Below the pieces are notes generated by a model. The model was not told the DNA's origin. It saw only the letters and a program-made list of their open reading frames with translations, and made no database searches. 64,000 bases of DNA from Actinomycetospora endophytica (GTDB lineage Bacteria > Actinomycetota > Actinomycetes > Mycobacteriales > Pseudonocardiaceae), in the NCBI RefSeq assembly GCF_021026375.1, contig NZ_JAJNDB010000001.1:1178001-1242000 (forward strand). The letters run 5' to 3'. This document shows positions 54,988 to 63,870 of this stretch, in pieces; position 1 is the first letter of the stretch, and each line of letters opens with the position of its first letter. The translations under genes were made by a program, and so were the position numbers.

Positions 54988-55298
54988 CCCGTGATCAGCT
55001 GGGCCAGGAACTGGCCGACCGCCGGCCCGTTGCCCGACACGGCGATACCGAGCGCGACCAGGCCGACCAGCAGCCCGACCCCGCGGCGGGCGACTCCGGC
55101 GTTGTCTCCCCGGCCACCGATCCAGAGCATGATCACGGCGATGCCGAGCAGGAGGAGCGGGACGATGTTGTCGCGGATCCAGCCCTGCAGGCCGTTCGTC
55201 CCGAGACCCTGGGCGACGACGGCCGACCCCAGCCAGTGCAGCTCGGCGATCGGGACGCCCGTGCCGACCACCGTGGCGCCGAGGGTGGTGACGGTCAT
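54984..55298 (-). CDS. VirB2/pilin-like two-span small membrane protein
   Basis: This 104-residue protein has an N-terminal amphipathic part followed by two hydrophobic spans, IVPLLLLGIAVIMLWIGG and GVGLLVGLVALGIAVSG, with a short basic loop between. Size and topology fit VirB2/TrbC-type subunits. It is the first gene of the minus-strand cluster and is followed by the PrgI-like gene with a GTGA overlap. Without a cleavable leader the pilin call is a guess from context. Confidence 0.6.
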   Translation of the reverse strand: MTVTTLGATVVGTGVPIAELHWLGSAVVAQGLGTNGLQGWIRDNIVPLLLLGIAVIMLWIGGRGDNAGVARRGVGLLVGLVALGIAVSGNGPAVGQFLAQLITG

Positions 55299-55730
55299 GG
55301 CGGTGGTCCTCCCCGGACGTTCGATGGCACAGTCCTCGGCCGATCTCGACCGGTCGAGTAAACACGTCGGTCGCCGGGCCTGACCACCCCCTGTCGTCGC
55401 GCCGTGCGACGGCCCGACCCACGGTCTGTCACCACGCGCCGCGCGACCCGCTCCGTCGTTCCCGACGACCACGACTCATGGTGGCCCCGATACCGCCGCA
55501 GTGGTGGGACGCGCGCCCACCTGGCCGCGCCGGGTCATCGCGTCGTCCACCACAGAGTGACAGCGACCGGTGACCGGGTGTCGAGCGCCACTGCCCGCGA
55601 GGACCAGGGTTACCGGTGAGTAGGTTCTCACCGTCCTCGCCGGGCCCCCGCCAGGACCAGCCGATACAGTGCGCCGAACGACGGTCGTCGACCCGTGCCA
55701 CCCGGGCAGGGTCCGCTGGGAGGTCGAACA
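55299..55730. promoter_or_regulatory. Divergent 432-base intergenic region
   Basis: The region lies between the outward-facing type IV secretion-like operon and the heterodisulfide-reductase-like gene and must hold both promoters. GTTACCGGTGAGTAGGTT at about 55609-55626 is a possible promoter or operator for the right-hand gene. I find no coding sequence that looks real and no strong hairpin. Confidence 0.4.
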
Positions 55731-58532
55731 GTGCTCGTCCGATTGATCCTGGGCCTCGCGCTCACGGTGGCCGTGGGGGTCGTCGCCGCCCGGCGCGCGT
55801 GGTGGCTCTTCACGTTGATCCGCTCGGGCCAGCCCGACTCGAAGCGCGCCGTCGGCCTCGGTGGCCGGGTGCGCGCGCAGTTCGTCGAGGTGTTCGGCCA
55901 GCGCAAGCTGCTGCGCTGGTCGATCCCCGGCCTCGCCCACCTCTTCACGATGTGGGGCTTCATCATCCTGCTGACGGTCTACATCGAGGCCTACGGCGCG
56001 CTCTTCGTGGACGACTTCGCGATCCCCGGGATCGGGCACTCGCCGATCCTGGGCTTCCTGCAGGACTTCATCGCCGTGATGGTCCTGATCTCGATCATCA
56101 CGTTCGCGATCATGCGTGTGCGCCAGGACCCGGAGCGCAAGCAGCGCTCCTCGCGGTTCTACGGCTCGCACACCAGCGGCGCGTGGATCGTGCTGTTCCT
56201 GATCTTCAACGTCGTCTGGACGCTGTTCGTCTTCCGCGGCGTCGAGTCCGCGGCGGGCAACCTGCCCTACACCTCGGGCGCGTGGGTCTCGATCGCGGTC
56301 GGCCAGCTGTTCACCGGGCTCTCCCCGTCGACGCTGTTCGTCCTCGAGACGATCATGGTGCTGCTCCACATCGGCGTCGCGCTGGTCTTCCTGGTGCAGG
56401 TGCTCTACTCGAAGCACCTCCACATCTTCATCGCCCCGATCAACGTCGCCGCGAAGCGCCTGCCCAAGGCCCTCGGCCCGCTGCAGCCGCTCGAGTACGA
56501 CGGCAAGCCGATCGACTTCGAGGATCCGCCCGAGGAGGCCTCGTTCGGTCGCGGCAAGATCGAGGACTTCACGTGGAAGGGCATGCTCGACTTCGAGACG
56601 TGCACCGAGTGCGGCCGCTGCCAGTCGCAGTGCCCCGCGTGGAACACCGGCAAGCCGCTCTCGCCGAAGCTGCTGATCATGGACCTGCGCGACCACATGC
56701 TCGCGAAGGCGCCGTACATGATCGGCGGCAGGGACATGCCCGACGAGAGCTCGGTGGACCTGCTGGGCGTCACGTCGGGTCACGGGGTCCCGGAGTCCGG
56801 CTACGAGCGCCACACCGGCAGCGACGACGCCCAGGCCGTCCGTCCGCTGGTCGGCAACGCCCAGCAGCTCGGCGTCATCGACCCCGAGGTCCTCTGGTCC
56901 TGCACCACCTGCGGCGCGTGCGTCGAGCAGTGCCCGGTGGACATCGAGCACGTCGACCACATCGTCGACATGCGCCGTAACCAGGTCATGATCGAGTCGG
57001 AGTTCCCCGGCGAGCTCGGGGTGCTCTTCCGCAACCTGGAGAACAAGGGCAACCCCTGGGGTCAGAACAACTCCTCGCGCATGGACTGGGCGAAGGACCT
57101 GCCCTTCGAGGTGCCCGAGTTCGACGGCGAGCTGCGGACCGAGACCGAGTACCTCTTCTTCATCGGCTGCGCCGGCGCGTTCGACGACAACGCCAAGAAG
57201 ACGGTGCGCGCGACCGCCGAGCTGCTGCACATCGCCGGCGTCGACTACGTGGTGCTCGGCAAGGAGGAGAGCTGCACCGGTGACCCGGCGCGGCGCTCGG
57301 GCAACGAGTTCCTGTTCCAGATGATGGCCCAGCAGACGGCCGAGATGCTGAACACGGTGTTCGAGGGCCGCGAGCCCGGGACGCGCAAGATCGTCACCAC
57401 CTGCCCGCACTGCATGAACACCCTCGGGCGCGAGTACCCGCAGCTCGACGGCCACTACGAGGTCGTCCACCACACCCAGCTGCTCAACCAGCTGGTGCGG
57501 GAGAAGAAGCTCGTGCCCGTCGCCGCCGAGCCCTCCCCGGTGCCCGCGGCGAAGCTCGACATCAACCCGTCGACGAACCTGCAGTACCACGGGCCGCAGG
57601 CCGACGGCACCGAGCGCGGGCTCGTCACGGCGAACGGGCACGCCGTCGGCGGACACCCGGACGACCAGGCCGCGCCGGCCGCCGTCGCACTGGCCGAGAA
57701 GGAGGGGTCGTCGAACGGGTCCTCGTCCGCGGGGTCCTCGTCGAACGGGTCCTCGTCCGCGGGGTCCTCGTCGAACGGGTCCTCGTCGTCGAACGGGCAC
57801 GGCGGGTCCGGCGCGAAGACCGTGACCTACCACGACCCGTGCTACCTGGGCCGGCATAACGAGGTCTACACCCCGCCGCGTGAGCTGGTGGAGGCCGCGG
57901 GCGCCACGCTGAAGGAGATGCCGCGTCACGCGGACCGGGCGCTGTGCTGCGGCGCGGGCGGTGCGCGGATGTGGATGGAGGAGAACATCGGCAAGCGCAT
58001 CAACATGGAGCGCGTCGATGAGGCCATCTCCACCGAGACCGACACGATCGCGACCGGCTGCCCGTTCTGCCGCGTCATGCTCACCGACGGCCTCACCGAG
58101 CGGCAGAGCGAGGCGAAGGCCGTCGACACCGAGGTCATGGACGTCTCGCAGATGCTCCTGGCCGCGGTGAAGCGGGGCACGGCGTCGGCCGCTCCGGCCG
58201 CCGACGTCGAGGCCGAGACGGTGGCCGTGTCCTCGGTGTCCTCCATGGACGCCGAGACGACCGCCGTCTCGTCGGTCGACGCGGAGACGACGGCGGTGTC
58301 CTCGGTCGACGCGGAGACCACGGCGGTGTCGTCGGTCGACGCCGAGACGACCGCAGTGTCGTCGGTCGAGTCCGGGTCCGACGGGTCTGCGTCCGACGGG
58401 TCCGGGTCCGACGGGTCTGCGTCCGAGGGGTCCGGGTCGGAGCCGACTCCGGAGGACGAGTCCGACGCACCCGGCGACTCCGACCCGTCGACGACGTCCA
58501 CCTCGGCGAACGTGCAGAACCCGGGCGAGTAG
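55731..58532 (+). CDS. Heterodisulfide-reductase-like (CCG-domain) iron-sulfur membrane protein
   Basis: The protein (933 aa) has five or so N-terminal membrane spans (NarI/HdrE-like), two [4Fe-4S] ferredoxin motifs, CTECGRCQSQCP near residue 289 and CTTCGACVEQCP near 390, and two CCG-type domains. The second CCG domain is complete (DPCYLG, ALCCGAGG, GCPFC); the first has EESCTG in place of the usual Cys-Cys. A Ser/Gly/Asn repeat linker at about 658-692 separates them, and a tail made of VDAETTAVSS units and acidic Ser-rich repeats ends it. Mycobacteria carry a similar essential protein (Rv0338c type). It probably moves electrons between the quinone pool and a thiol or flavoprotein partner. 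GTG 55731 follows GGGAGG. Confidence 0.85.
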   Translation: MLVRLILGLALTVAVGVVAARRAWWLFTLIRSGQPDSKRAVGLGGRVRAQFVEVFGQRKLLRWSIPGLAHLFTMWGFIILLTVYIEAYGALFVDDFAIPGIGHSPILGFLQDFIAVMVLISIITFAIMRVRQDPERKQRSSRFYGSHTSGAWIVLFLIFNVVWTLFVFRGVESAAGNLPYTSGAWVSIAVGQLFTGLSPSTLFVLETIMVLLHIGVALVFLVQVLYSKHLHIFIAPINVAAKRLPKALGPLQPLEYDGKPIDFEDPPEEASFGRGKIEDFTWKGMLDFETCTECGRCQSQCPAWNTGKPLSPKLLIMDLRDHMLAKAPYMIGGRDMPDESSVDLLGVTSGHGVPESGYERHTGSDDAQAVRPLVGNAQQLGVIDPEVLWSCTTCGACVEQCPVDIEHVDHIVDMRRNQVMIESEFPGELGVLFRNLENKGNPWGQNNSSRMDWAKDLPFEVPEFDGELRTETEYLFFIGCAGAFDDNAKKTVRATAELLHIAGVDYVVLGKEESCTGDPARRSGNEFLFQMMAQQTAEMLNTVFEGREPGTRKIVTTCPHCMNTLGREYPQLDGHYEVVHHTQLLNQLVREKKLVPVAAEPSPVPAAKLDINPSTNLQYHGPQADGTERGLVTANGHAVGGHPDDQAAPAAVALAEKEGSSNGSSSAGSSSNGSSSAGSSSNGSSSSNGHGGSGAKTVTYHDPCYLGRHNEVYTPPRELVEAAGATLKEMPRHADRALCCGAGGARMWMEENIGKRINMERVDEAISTETDTIATGCPFCRVMLTDGLTERQSEAKAVDTEVMDVSQMLLAAVKRGTASAAPAADVEAETVAVSSVSSMDAETTAVSSVDAETTAVSSVDAETTAVSSVDAETTAVSSVESGSDGSASDGSGSDGSASEGSGSEPTPEDESDAPGDSDPSTTSTSANVQNPGE

Positions 58533-58547
58533 CTCCTGGCCCGTTCT

Positions 58548-58598
58548 GAGCGAAGGGCCCCTCCGGTCGATCTGTTCGATCGGAGGGGCCCTTCGCTC
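58548..58598. terminator. Hairpin downstream of the Fe-S protein gene (palindrome family 2, copy 2)
   Basis: Arms of 23 bases (58548-58570 and 58576-58598) pair at 22 positions around a 5-base loop, with the core CGAAGGGCCCCTCCG. It is nearly the same as the hairpin at 37998-38042. It begins 16 bases after the stop codon and is a good factor-independent terminator stem, though without a T tract. Confidence 0.75.
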
Positions 58599-58772
58599 GT
58601 TCAGGAGGCGCCGCGCGGGGCGATCTTGTGCTCGCGTCCCGGCGGCCGCCCCACCGCGACGGGCACACCACACACCCCGCGAGGCCTCCGTACCTGCGCC
58701 GTGTGCCCCTCGTCGAACATGCGCCACCCGCCCGGGACTCGGCGTGTCGCGTTCCGCCGATAGTGTGCGTGG

Positions 58773-59345
58773 GTGCTGCTCTCCGACCGCGACGTCCGCG
58801 CCGAGATCGCCGCCGGCCGGGTCGCGCTCGACCCGTTCGACGAGACGCTGCTGCAGCCCTCGAGCGTGGACCTGCGCCTGGACCGGCACTTCCGGACGTT
58901 CAACAACCATGCCTACACCCACATCGACCCGGCGCTGCAGCAGGACGACCTGACGCGCATGGTCGAGCCCCCGGAGGACGAGGCGTTCGTCCTGCACCCC
59001 GGCGAGTTCGTGCTCGGCTCGACCTACGAGGTCATCACGCTGCCGGACGACATCGCGGGGCGGTTGGAGGGGAAGTCGAGCCTCGGCCGGCTGGGCCTGC
59101 TGACCCACTCGACGGCGGGGTTCATCGACCCGGGGTTCTCGGGGCACGTGACGCTGGAGCTGTCCAACGTCGCGAACCTGCCGATCCGGTTGTGGCCGGG
59201 CATGAAGGTCGGCCAGCTGTGCCTCTTCCGGCTGTCCTCGCCGTCGGAGCACCCGTACGGCTCACCGGTCTACGGATCGCGCTACCAGGACCAGCGGGGC
59301 CCGACGCCGTCGCGCTCCTACGTCAACTTCCGCCGCGGGCTGTAG
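58773..59345 (+). CDS. dcd: dCTP deaminase
   Basis: Dcd turns dCTP into dUTP; in actinobacteria many are bifunctional and go on to dUMP. The N-terminus [17 protein letters not shown] is diagnostic, followed by [14 protein letters not shown], the active-site [18 protein letters not shown] and [15 protein letters not shown]. The length (190 aa) is normal. The TAG stop lies in the 78-bp palindrome at 59342-59419. The GTG start follows a short gap with a possible TAGTGT -10 box about 12 bases upstream. Confidence 0.95.
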   Translation: MLLSDRDVRAEIAAGRVALDPFDETLLQPSSVDLRLDRHFRTFNNHAYTHIDPALQQDDLTRMVEPPEDEAFVLHPGEFVLGSTYEVITLPDDIAGRLEGKSSLGRLGLLTHSTAGFIDPGFSGHVTLELSNVANLPIRLWPGMKVGQLCLFRLSSPSEHPYGSPVYGSRYQDQRGPTPSRSYVNFRRGL

Positions 59346-59419
59346 GTGCGCTTCGCGCTCGTGAGCAGTAATTGACGCCATAACGTCAATTAGTGCTCAC
59401 GGGCGCGCAGCGCACCTAC
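59342..59419. repeat. 78-bp palindromic element, copy 2, carrying both flanking stop codons
   Basis: The ends GTAGGTGCGC (59342-59351) and GCGCACCTAC (59410-59419) match those of copy 1 at 25671-25748, as does the inner stem TGAGCAGTAATTGACG against CGTCAATTAGTGCTCA. The total length is the same. The dcd stop codon lies at the left end and the GGDEF gene stop codon at the right end. Confidence 0.85.
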
Positions 59420-61176
59420 CCGACCAGCTGACCCGCGCGATGCACCCGGTTGCGGCCGGAGTTCTTCGCGGAGTAGAGCGCACGGTCGGCCTCGGAGACG
59501 AGCCCCTCGCCGTCGCCGGCGTGCTCGGGCAGCGTCGCGATCCCGAAGGACGCGGTGACGAGCTGGCGTCCGCCGCGCTTGAAGTCGGTCTCGACGCGCT
59601 CGCGCAGACGCTCGGCGAGGGCGACGGCGTCGTCCGGGCCGCCCTCGGTGATGAGGATGGCGAACTCCTCGCCGCCGTAGCGGTAGGCCGTCTCGCCGTC
59701 GCGCATCGAGGCGCGCAGCGTGCTGGCGACCTCCTGCAGGACGACGTCGCCCTGCTGGTGGCCGTAGCGGTCGTTGAGCTCCTTGAAGTGGTCCAGATCG
59801 AGCATGATCACCGACATCGGGTGGCCGTGGCGCTTGGCGTTCGCGACGGCGGTGTCGAGGTCGGCGCCGAGCCGGCGGCGGTTGGCGAGCTGGGTGAGCG
59901 GGTCGTACTGGGAGAGCCGTTCGGTCGCGGCGTGCAGGCGGCTCGCCTCGATCGAGGAGCCGGCGAGGGTCGCGAGCATCTCGACGGCGGACAGCGCCTG
60001 GCCGTCGACCTCCCCCTCGGTGCCGTCGAAGCACTCGAGGACGCCGATCACGCGCGCGCCGACGACGAGCGGCACGGCCACCGAGGCGGCGTCGTCCGTG
60101 TCCGGGTCGCCCCGCGAGATCTGCCCGTACCGGGCGGACCGACCGACCACGCCCACCCCGAGGCTGCAGTGCGACTCCAGCGGCGGGACGGCGCCGCGCT
60201 CCGAGTCGTACGCCAGCTCCAGGCCGCCGCCGTCCTCGTCGAGCAGCCACAGCATCACGCGGCCGTCGGTGACCGCGACGGCGGCCTGCACGGTGGAGTC
60301 GACGACGTAGCGGGTGTTCAGCGAGCCGGCGATCTCCCGGGTCATGATCAGGATGGTTCGGAGGCGGTCGGTCTGCGCCTGGAGGCGTTCGGCCTGGGCG
60401 GTGGTCTCCTCCTGCTGGTGTCGCAGGGCCACCGTCATGTCGGCCAGACCGTCACGCAGGGCGACGAGTTCGGCCGAGCCCGCCACGGGCTCGGGCGGAT
60501 ACAGCCGGCCCTCGGAGATCCCCCGTACCGAGGCGAGGAGCCCGTCGACGGGCGCGACGACGTGACGCTCGAGACGCCGACGACCACGGAGCGCGACCAC
60601 GAGCGTCACGAGGCCGACCATGACGAGCAGCCCGGCGATCCACCACTGGGAGAGGCTGGCCGAGCGCTGGTTGTCGTCGATCGCGACGAGCGTCGCCGCA
60701 CGGGTGTCGTCCTTGCGGTCCCGGTAGCTGTCGAACAGCGCCTTGCCCTGGAGCAGGAACGCCTCGGTGCCGCCGGGCGGCGGGATCTGGCGGGCGGCGT
60801 CGGCCCACTCGGTACGCCAGCGCTGCTGGGCCAGCAGCAGCTGCAGGACGTTCTGCCGGAGCGCGGGCTCCTCGAGCAGGTTGACCATCTGGGTGTCCGC
60901 GGCCGCGAGGGCCGGGCTCGACTTCGTGGCCTCGTCGGCGAAGAACTTGTCGCCGGTCGCGAGGTATCCGCGCAGCGAGGAGTCCATGTCGAGCATGGCC
61001 TGGTTCGAGTCCTCGATCGCGAGGAGACCGGCCTGCAGGCGGTCCTCGGCGGGCCCGGTCACCCCGGCGCTGAACAGCACGCGGGCGACGACGAGCAGCA
61101 CGATGACGAGCGCCGCGACCGACACGGTCACGCCGAGACGCTGGACCTCGGTGATCAACCTCGGCGCCCGTCTCAC
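59416..61176 (-). CDS. Membrane-bound diguanylate cyclase (CHASE3-like, HAMP, GAF, GGDEF)
   Basis: This 586-residue signalling protein makes cyclic di-GMP. Two spans (VSVAALVIVLLVVARVLF and WWIAGLLVMVGLVTLVVAL) frame an outside four-helix sensor of about 140 residues with CHASE3-like MDSSLRGYLATGD. A HAMP-type linker, a coiled coil, and a GAF domain (about 275-415) follow. The catalytic motif is YRYGGEEFAIL near residue 495. The usual RxxD inhibitory site before it reads RDGE, so product inhibition may be weak. The signal sensed is unknown. The stop codon is in the 78-bp palindrome shared with dcd. Confidence 0.9.
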   Translation of the reverse strand: MRRAPRLITEVQRLGVTVSVAALVIVLLVVARVLFSAGVTGPAEDRLQAGLLAIEDSNQAMLDMDSSLRGYLATGDKFFADEATKSSPALAAADTQMVNLLEEPALRQNVLQLLLAQQRWRTEWADAARQIPPPGGTEAFLLQGKALFDSYRDRKDDTRAATLVAIDDNQRSASLSQWWIAGLLVMVGLVTLVVALRGRRRLERHVVAPVDGLLASVRGISEGRLYPPEPVAGSAELVALRDGLADMTVALRHQQEETTAQAERLQAQTDRLRTILIMTREIAGSLNTRYVVDSTVQAAVAVTDGRVMLWLLDEDGGGLELAYDSERGAVPPLESHCSLGVGVVGRSARYGQISRGDPDTDDAASVAVPLVVGARVIGVLECFDGTEGEVDGQALSAVEMLATLAGSSIEASRLHAATERLSQYDPLTQLANRRRLGADLDTAVANAKRHGHPMSVIMLDLDHFKELNDRYGHQQGDVVLQEVASTLRASMRDGETAYRYGGEEFAILITEGGPDDAVALAERLRERVETDFKRGGRQLVTASFGIATLPEHAGDGEGLVSEADRALYSAKNSGRNRVHRAGQLVG

Positions 61177-61274
61177 CCGCCCACACCCCTCCGAGGGTTC
61201 AGCCCCTCACGGGTCCCGGCCCGCCGGCCGGAACCCTCCCCCATTCACATCACCACTCGGAGGCATGACGTTAG

Positions 61275-61311
61275 CCGCTCCGGGGAACTCGTCACAGGTT
61301 TCCCGGAGCGG
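61275..61311. terminator. Hairpin downstream of the unknown gene at 61379
   Basis: CCGCTCCGGGGAA (61275-61287) and TTTCCCGGAGCGG (61299-61311) pair at 12 of 13 positions around an 11-base loop. It lies about 70 bases past the stop of the minus-strand gene at 61379 and upstream of the GGDEF gene, so it can insulate the two. Confidence 0.5.
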
Positions 61312-61378
61312 GAGGTGAGACTCTCGCGCTGTACAGGGCCGTACGGGCGAATGTGCTGCGCCGACAGGGCGCAGACCG

Positions 61379-62017
61379 TCACGCGGTGATCGACGAGCGA
61401 CTGCCACGCCCCGACGGCATCCGGACGACCGTCTGATCGGCCGCGCGATGCCGGTGCGAGGGCGGGGGCGAGAGCAGCCGGTGCACCAGGAGGTCGATCT
61501 CGGTGGGGTACGGCATGCCGCCCGCCGGCGAGGTCTGCCAGGCCGCGAGCTCGGCGACGGCGGCCTGCGTCGCGGCCGTCTCCGCCGTGTCCGGCTCGAC
61601 GGTCAGGTGGAGCACCGGCAGCCCCAGCCTCACCGCGCTGCGGGTGGCGGCGAGGGCCGCTTCGGTGCCGCCGCGGACGACCACCCCCGCCGGCGCGTCC
61701 TCGGCGAGCAGCGCGTCGAGGCGCACCAGCATGTGCGCCGCCTCCTGGGCCCAGTTCTCGCAGGGGCCGTCGAGCAGGAGGAGGCGGCCGGCCGGGGCGT
61801 CGAGGTCGTCGAGGGCGGCGTCGACGTCGAGGGGCTCGGGTCCGGTGGCGACCAGGACGGGGTGCACGTGCCCGCCCACGTCCTGCTGGCGCGCGGGACG
61901 TCCGAGGGGCGCGAGGGCGGCGGCGTCGTCCGCGGTGGCGACGACCACGAAGAGGTCCGGCGTCATCGCGCCGGCACCGCCCTCGTCCCCCTCGACCGAG
62001 TACTCACGGAGCGTCAT
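61379..62017 (-). CDS. Uncharacterised protein with UDP-GlcNAc 2-epimerase-like segment (212 aa)
   Basis: The protein is soluble and Ala/Val-rich. VVVRGGTEAALAATRSAVRL followed by GLPVLHLTVEPD resembles the middle of WecB-type epimerases, where a VQGDTTT loop precedes HVEAGLR, but the catalytic residues of that motif are not kept and the protein is about half the length of WecB. It may be a binding or regulatory remnant or a separate family. ATG 62017 has AGGTGA just upstream. It stands alone between the GGDEF gene and tRNA-Gly. The gap 62018-62287 shows no other feature. Confidence 0.5.
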   Translation of the reverse strand: MTLREYSVEGDEGGAGAMTPDLFVVVATADDAAALAPLGRPARQQDVGGHVHPVLVATGPEPLDVDAALDDLDAPAGRLLLLDGPCENWAQEAAHMLVRLDALLAEDAPAGVVVRGGTEAALAATRSAVRLGLPVLHLTVEPDTAETAATQAAVAELAAWQTSPAGGMPYPTEIDLLVHRLLSPPPSHRHRAADQTVVRMPSGRGSRSSITA

Positions 62018-62287
62018 GTTCACCTACTTCGACGTCGGTGGTCCTACACCCACCGCAACAGCACACACCACATCGGCCCGACAGGACAGGCGGTTGCTCC
62101 AGGATTACCGCTTGGGCTCAATCGTTTCGACGCTGCGTGACCACGGCGCTCGCAATCCGTCCGAGACCATGCCGTGATCCGAGTGAGTTACACCCATGTC
62201 GTTGCGGTATGCGCGGGACCGTCCGGGCCCGGCTCAGGGGGTCGACCGACGGGGCCTGGCGTCCGTGTAGGGTGATTGGCGCAGCAG

Positions 62288-62361
62288 GCGAGTGTAGTTC
62301 AATGGTAGAACATCAGCTTCCCAAGCTGAGAACGCGGGTTCGATTCCCGTCACTCGCTCCA
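62288..62361 (+). tRNA. tRNA-Gly (anticodon CCC), 3' CCA encoded
   Basis: The acceptor stem GCGAGTG (62288-62294) pairs with CACTCGC (62351-62357). The D arm contains TAGTTCAATGGTAGAAC, the anticodon arm TCAGC-TTCCCAA-GCTGA gives anticodon CCC, and the T arm GCGGG-TTCGATT-CCCGT follows. Discriminator base T and the encoded CCA end at 62361. Gly-CCC reads GGG codons. All arms fold without mismatches except one G-T pair. Confidence 0.95.
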
Positions 62362-62433
62362 CGAAGGTTTTCCCCAGCTCACGGGCCCGCCGCCGGAACA
62401 TCCGGAGGCGGGCCGTCGTCGTTCGGTGCCCGC

Positions 62434-63870
62434 TCAGGGGCTCGGCCGCACGTTGTTGTTCAGCCGGAAGAAGTTCTCCGGGTCGTACTCCGCCTTGACC
62501 TTCCCCAGCCGTCGCAGGTTGCGTCCGAAGGCGCTCGCCACGTTGGCGTCCAGGGGCTCGTCGTCCAGCCCGGTGAAGTTGAGGAACGGCATCCCGTTCC
62601 CGTAGCGCGTCATCTCCTGCCACGCCGACCGGGTCCACGCGATCGCGGACGCGTCGTCGGCCGGATCGGTCCACATGCTGTCGAACGACACCATGAACGG
62701 CGCGGACCGCTCGGCGAACGCCGTCTCCTCGGGGCCGAGGTCGTGCACGGCGCCGCCGAAGTGGAAGGTGTTGGTGAGGCTCCTGGGACTGGGCCGGTTC
62801 GCTGCACGGGCGGCGATCGCGTCGATCGCGTCGTCGGTGAGTTCGTCCAGGTACTGCGACTTCCAATAGGCCCGCAGCGTCTGGCGTGGGAAGAACGGGT
62901 CGAACGCCGACTGCACCGCCGTGTAGGGCATCGGCTGGGACATGTCGAACAACGGAGCGCCCAGCTCCCGCAGGGGCTGCAGCGTCGCCATCCCGGCATC
63001 GACGTCCCCGCAGTGGACCGCGCCGACGATCGCGACGGGACGATCGTGGATCACGTCCGGCATGTCCGGATCCGCCGGGAAGGTCGTCGTCACGATGAAC
63101 GAGGTGACCTCCCGGGGGGCCTCGAGGACATAGCTGCGCCACCCGCGCTCGATCCGTCCGAGCTCCTCGAGCGGATAGAACACGCCGGCGAAGGCGACCA
63201 TCGGTCCCACCGGATGCAGCCGGAAGGTGAAGGAGGTGACGATCCCGAAGTTCCCGCCGCCCCCGCGCAGCGCCCAGAACAGATCCGGGTTCTGCTCGGC
63301 GGACGCGGTCACCACCCGACCGTCGGCCAGGACCACCTGGGCCTCGACGAGGTTGTCGCACGCCAGCCCGTACCTGGTGTCGAGGTGGCCGTAGCCCCCG
63401 CCGAGCGTGAGGCCGGCGACACCGGTCTCGGACACCCGACCGAGCGGGGTCGCGAGCCCGAACGCCTGGGTCTCGCGATCGATGTCGCCGAGCAGGGCGC
63501 CGCCCTGGACGTGGGCCAGTCGGCGATGGGGATCGACCTGGACACCGCGCATGAGCGACAGGTCGATGAGCATGCCGTCGGCCACCGAGGACAGGCCCGC
63601 CACCGAGTGCCCGCCGCCGCGGACCCCGACCAGGAGTCCGTGCTCGCGGGCGAAGCCGACGGCGTCCACGACGTCCGCCGTCCCGGTGCAGCGGGTCGAG
63701 ATCGACGGCCGTTCGGTGTGCATGGCGTTCCAGGCGACGCGCGGCTCGGTCGTGGCATCAGCCCCGTCGGGAGCCGTGACCGGACCGCGCAGGTGGGCCC
63801 GCAGGTCCTCCAGCACCGCCGCGCCCAGCTGCTCCCGCGAACCGTCCGGCCTGATCGCCGTCACAGTCAT
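62434..63870 (-). CDS. BBE-type FAD-linked oxidase
   Basis: This is a berberine-bridge-enzyme-like flavoprotein of 478 residues that oxidises sugars, alcohols or secondary metabolites and passes electrons to oxygen. The FAD is probably bound covalently through the His of VRGGGHSVAG near residue 87. The second attachment cysteine of bicovalent members is replaced by His in GGGYGHLDTRYG. The PP-loop/FAD domain has LRGGGGNFGIVTSFTFRLHP, and the C-terminal BBE motif is EYDPENFFRLNNNV. There is no signal peptide. ATG 63870 is preceded by GGAGAGGTGAG. The 130 bases to the window end hold only its promoter region. Confidence 0.88.
   Translation of the reverse strand: MTVTAIRPDGSREQLGAAVLEDLRAHLRGPVTAPDGADATTEPRVAWNAMHTERPSISTRCTGTADVVDAVGFAREHGLLVGVRGGGHSVAGLSSVADGMLIDLSLMRGVQVDPHRRLAHVQGGALLGDIDRETQAFGLATPLGRVSETGVAGLTLGGGYGHLDTRYGLACDNLVEAQVVLADGRVVTASAEQNPDLFWALRGGGGNFGIVTSFTFRLHPVGPMVAFAGVFYPLEELGRIERGWRSYVLEAPREVTSFIVTTTFPADPDMPDVIHDRPVAIVGAVHCGDVDAGMATLQPLRELGAPLFDMSQPMPYTAVQSAFDPFFPRQTLRAYWKSQYLDELTDDAIDAIAARAANRPSPRSLTNTFHFGGAVHDLGPEETAFAERSAPFMVSFDSMWTDPADDASAIAWTRSAWQEMTRYGNGMPFLNFTGLDDEPLDANVASAFGRNLRRLGKVKAEYDPENFFRLNNNVRPSP

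Noticed and set aside
55731-58532. A link between the heterodisulfide-reductase-like protein and coenzyme M metabolism
   Set aside because: Methanogen Hdr reduces a CoM-containing disulfide, which is tempting here, but the same protein type is a core gene in mycobacteria that make no CoM, and it is 36 kb from the CoM genes.
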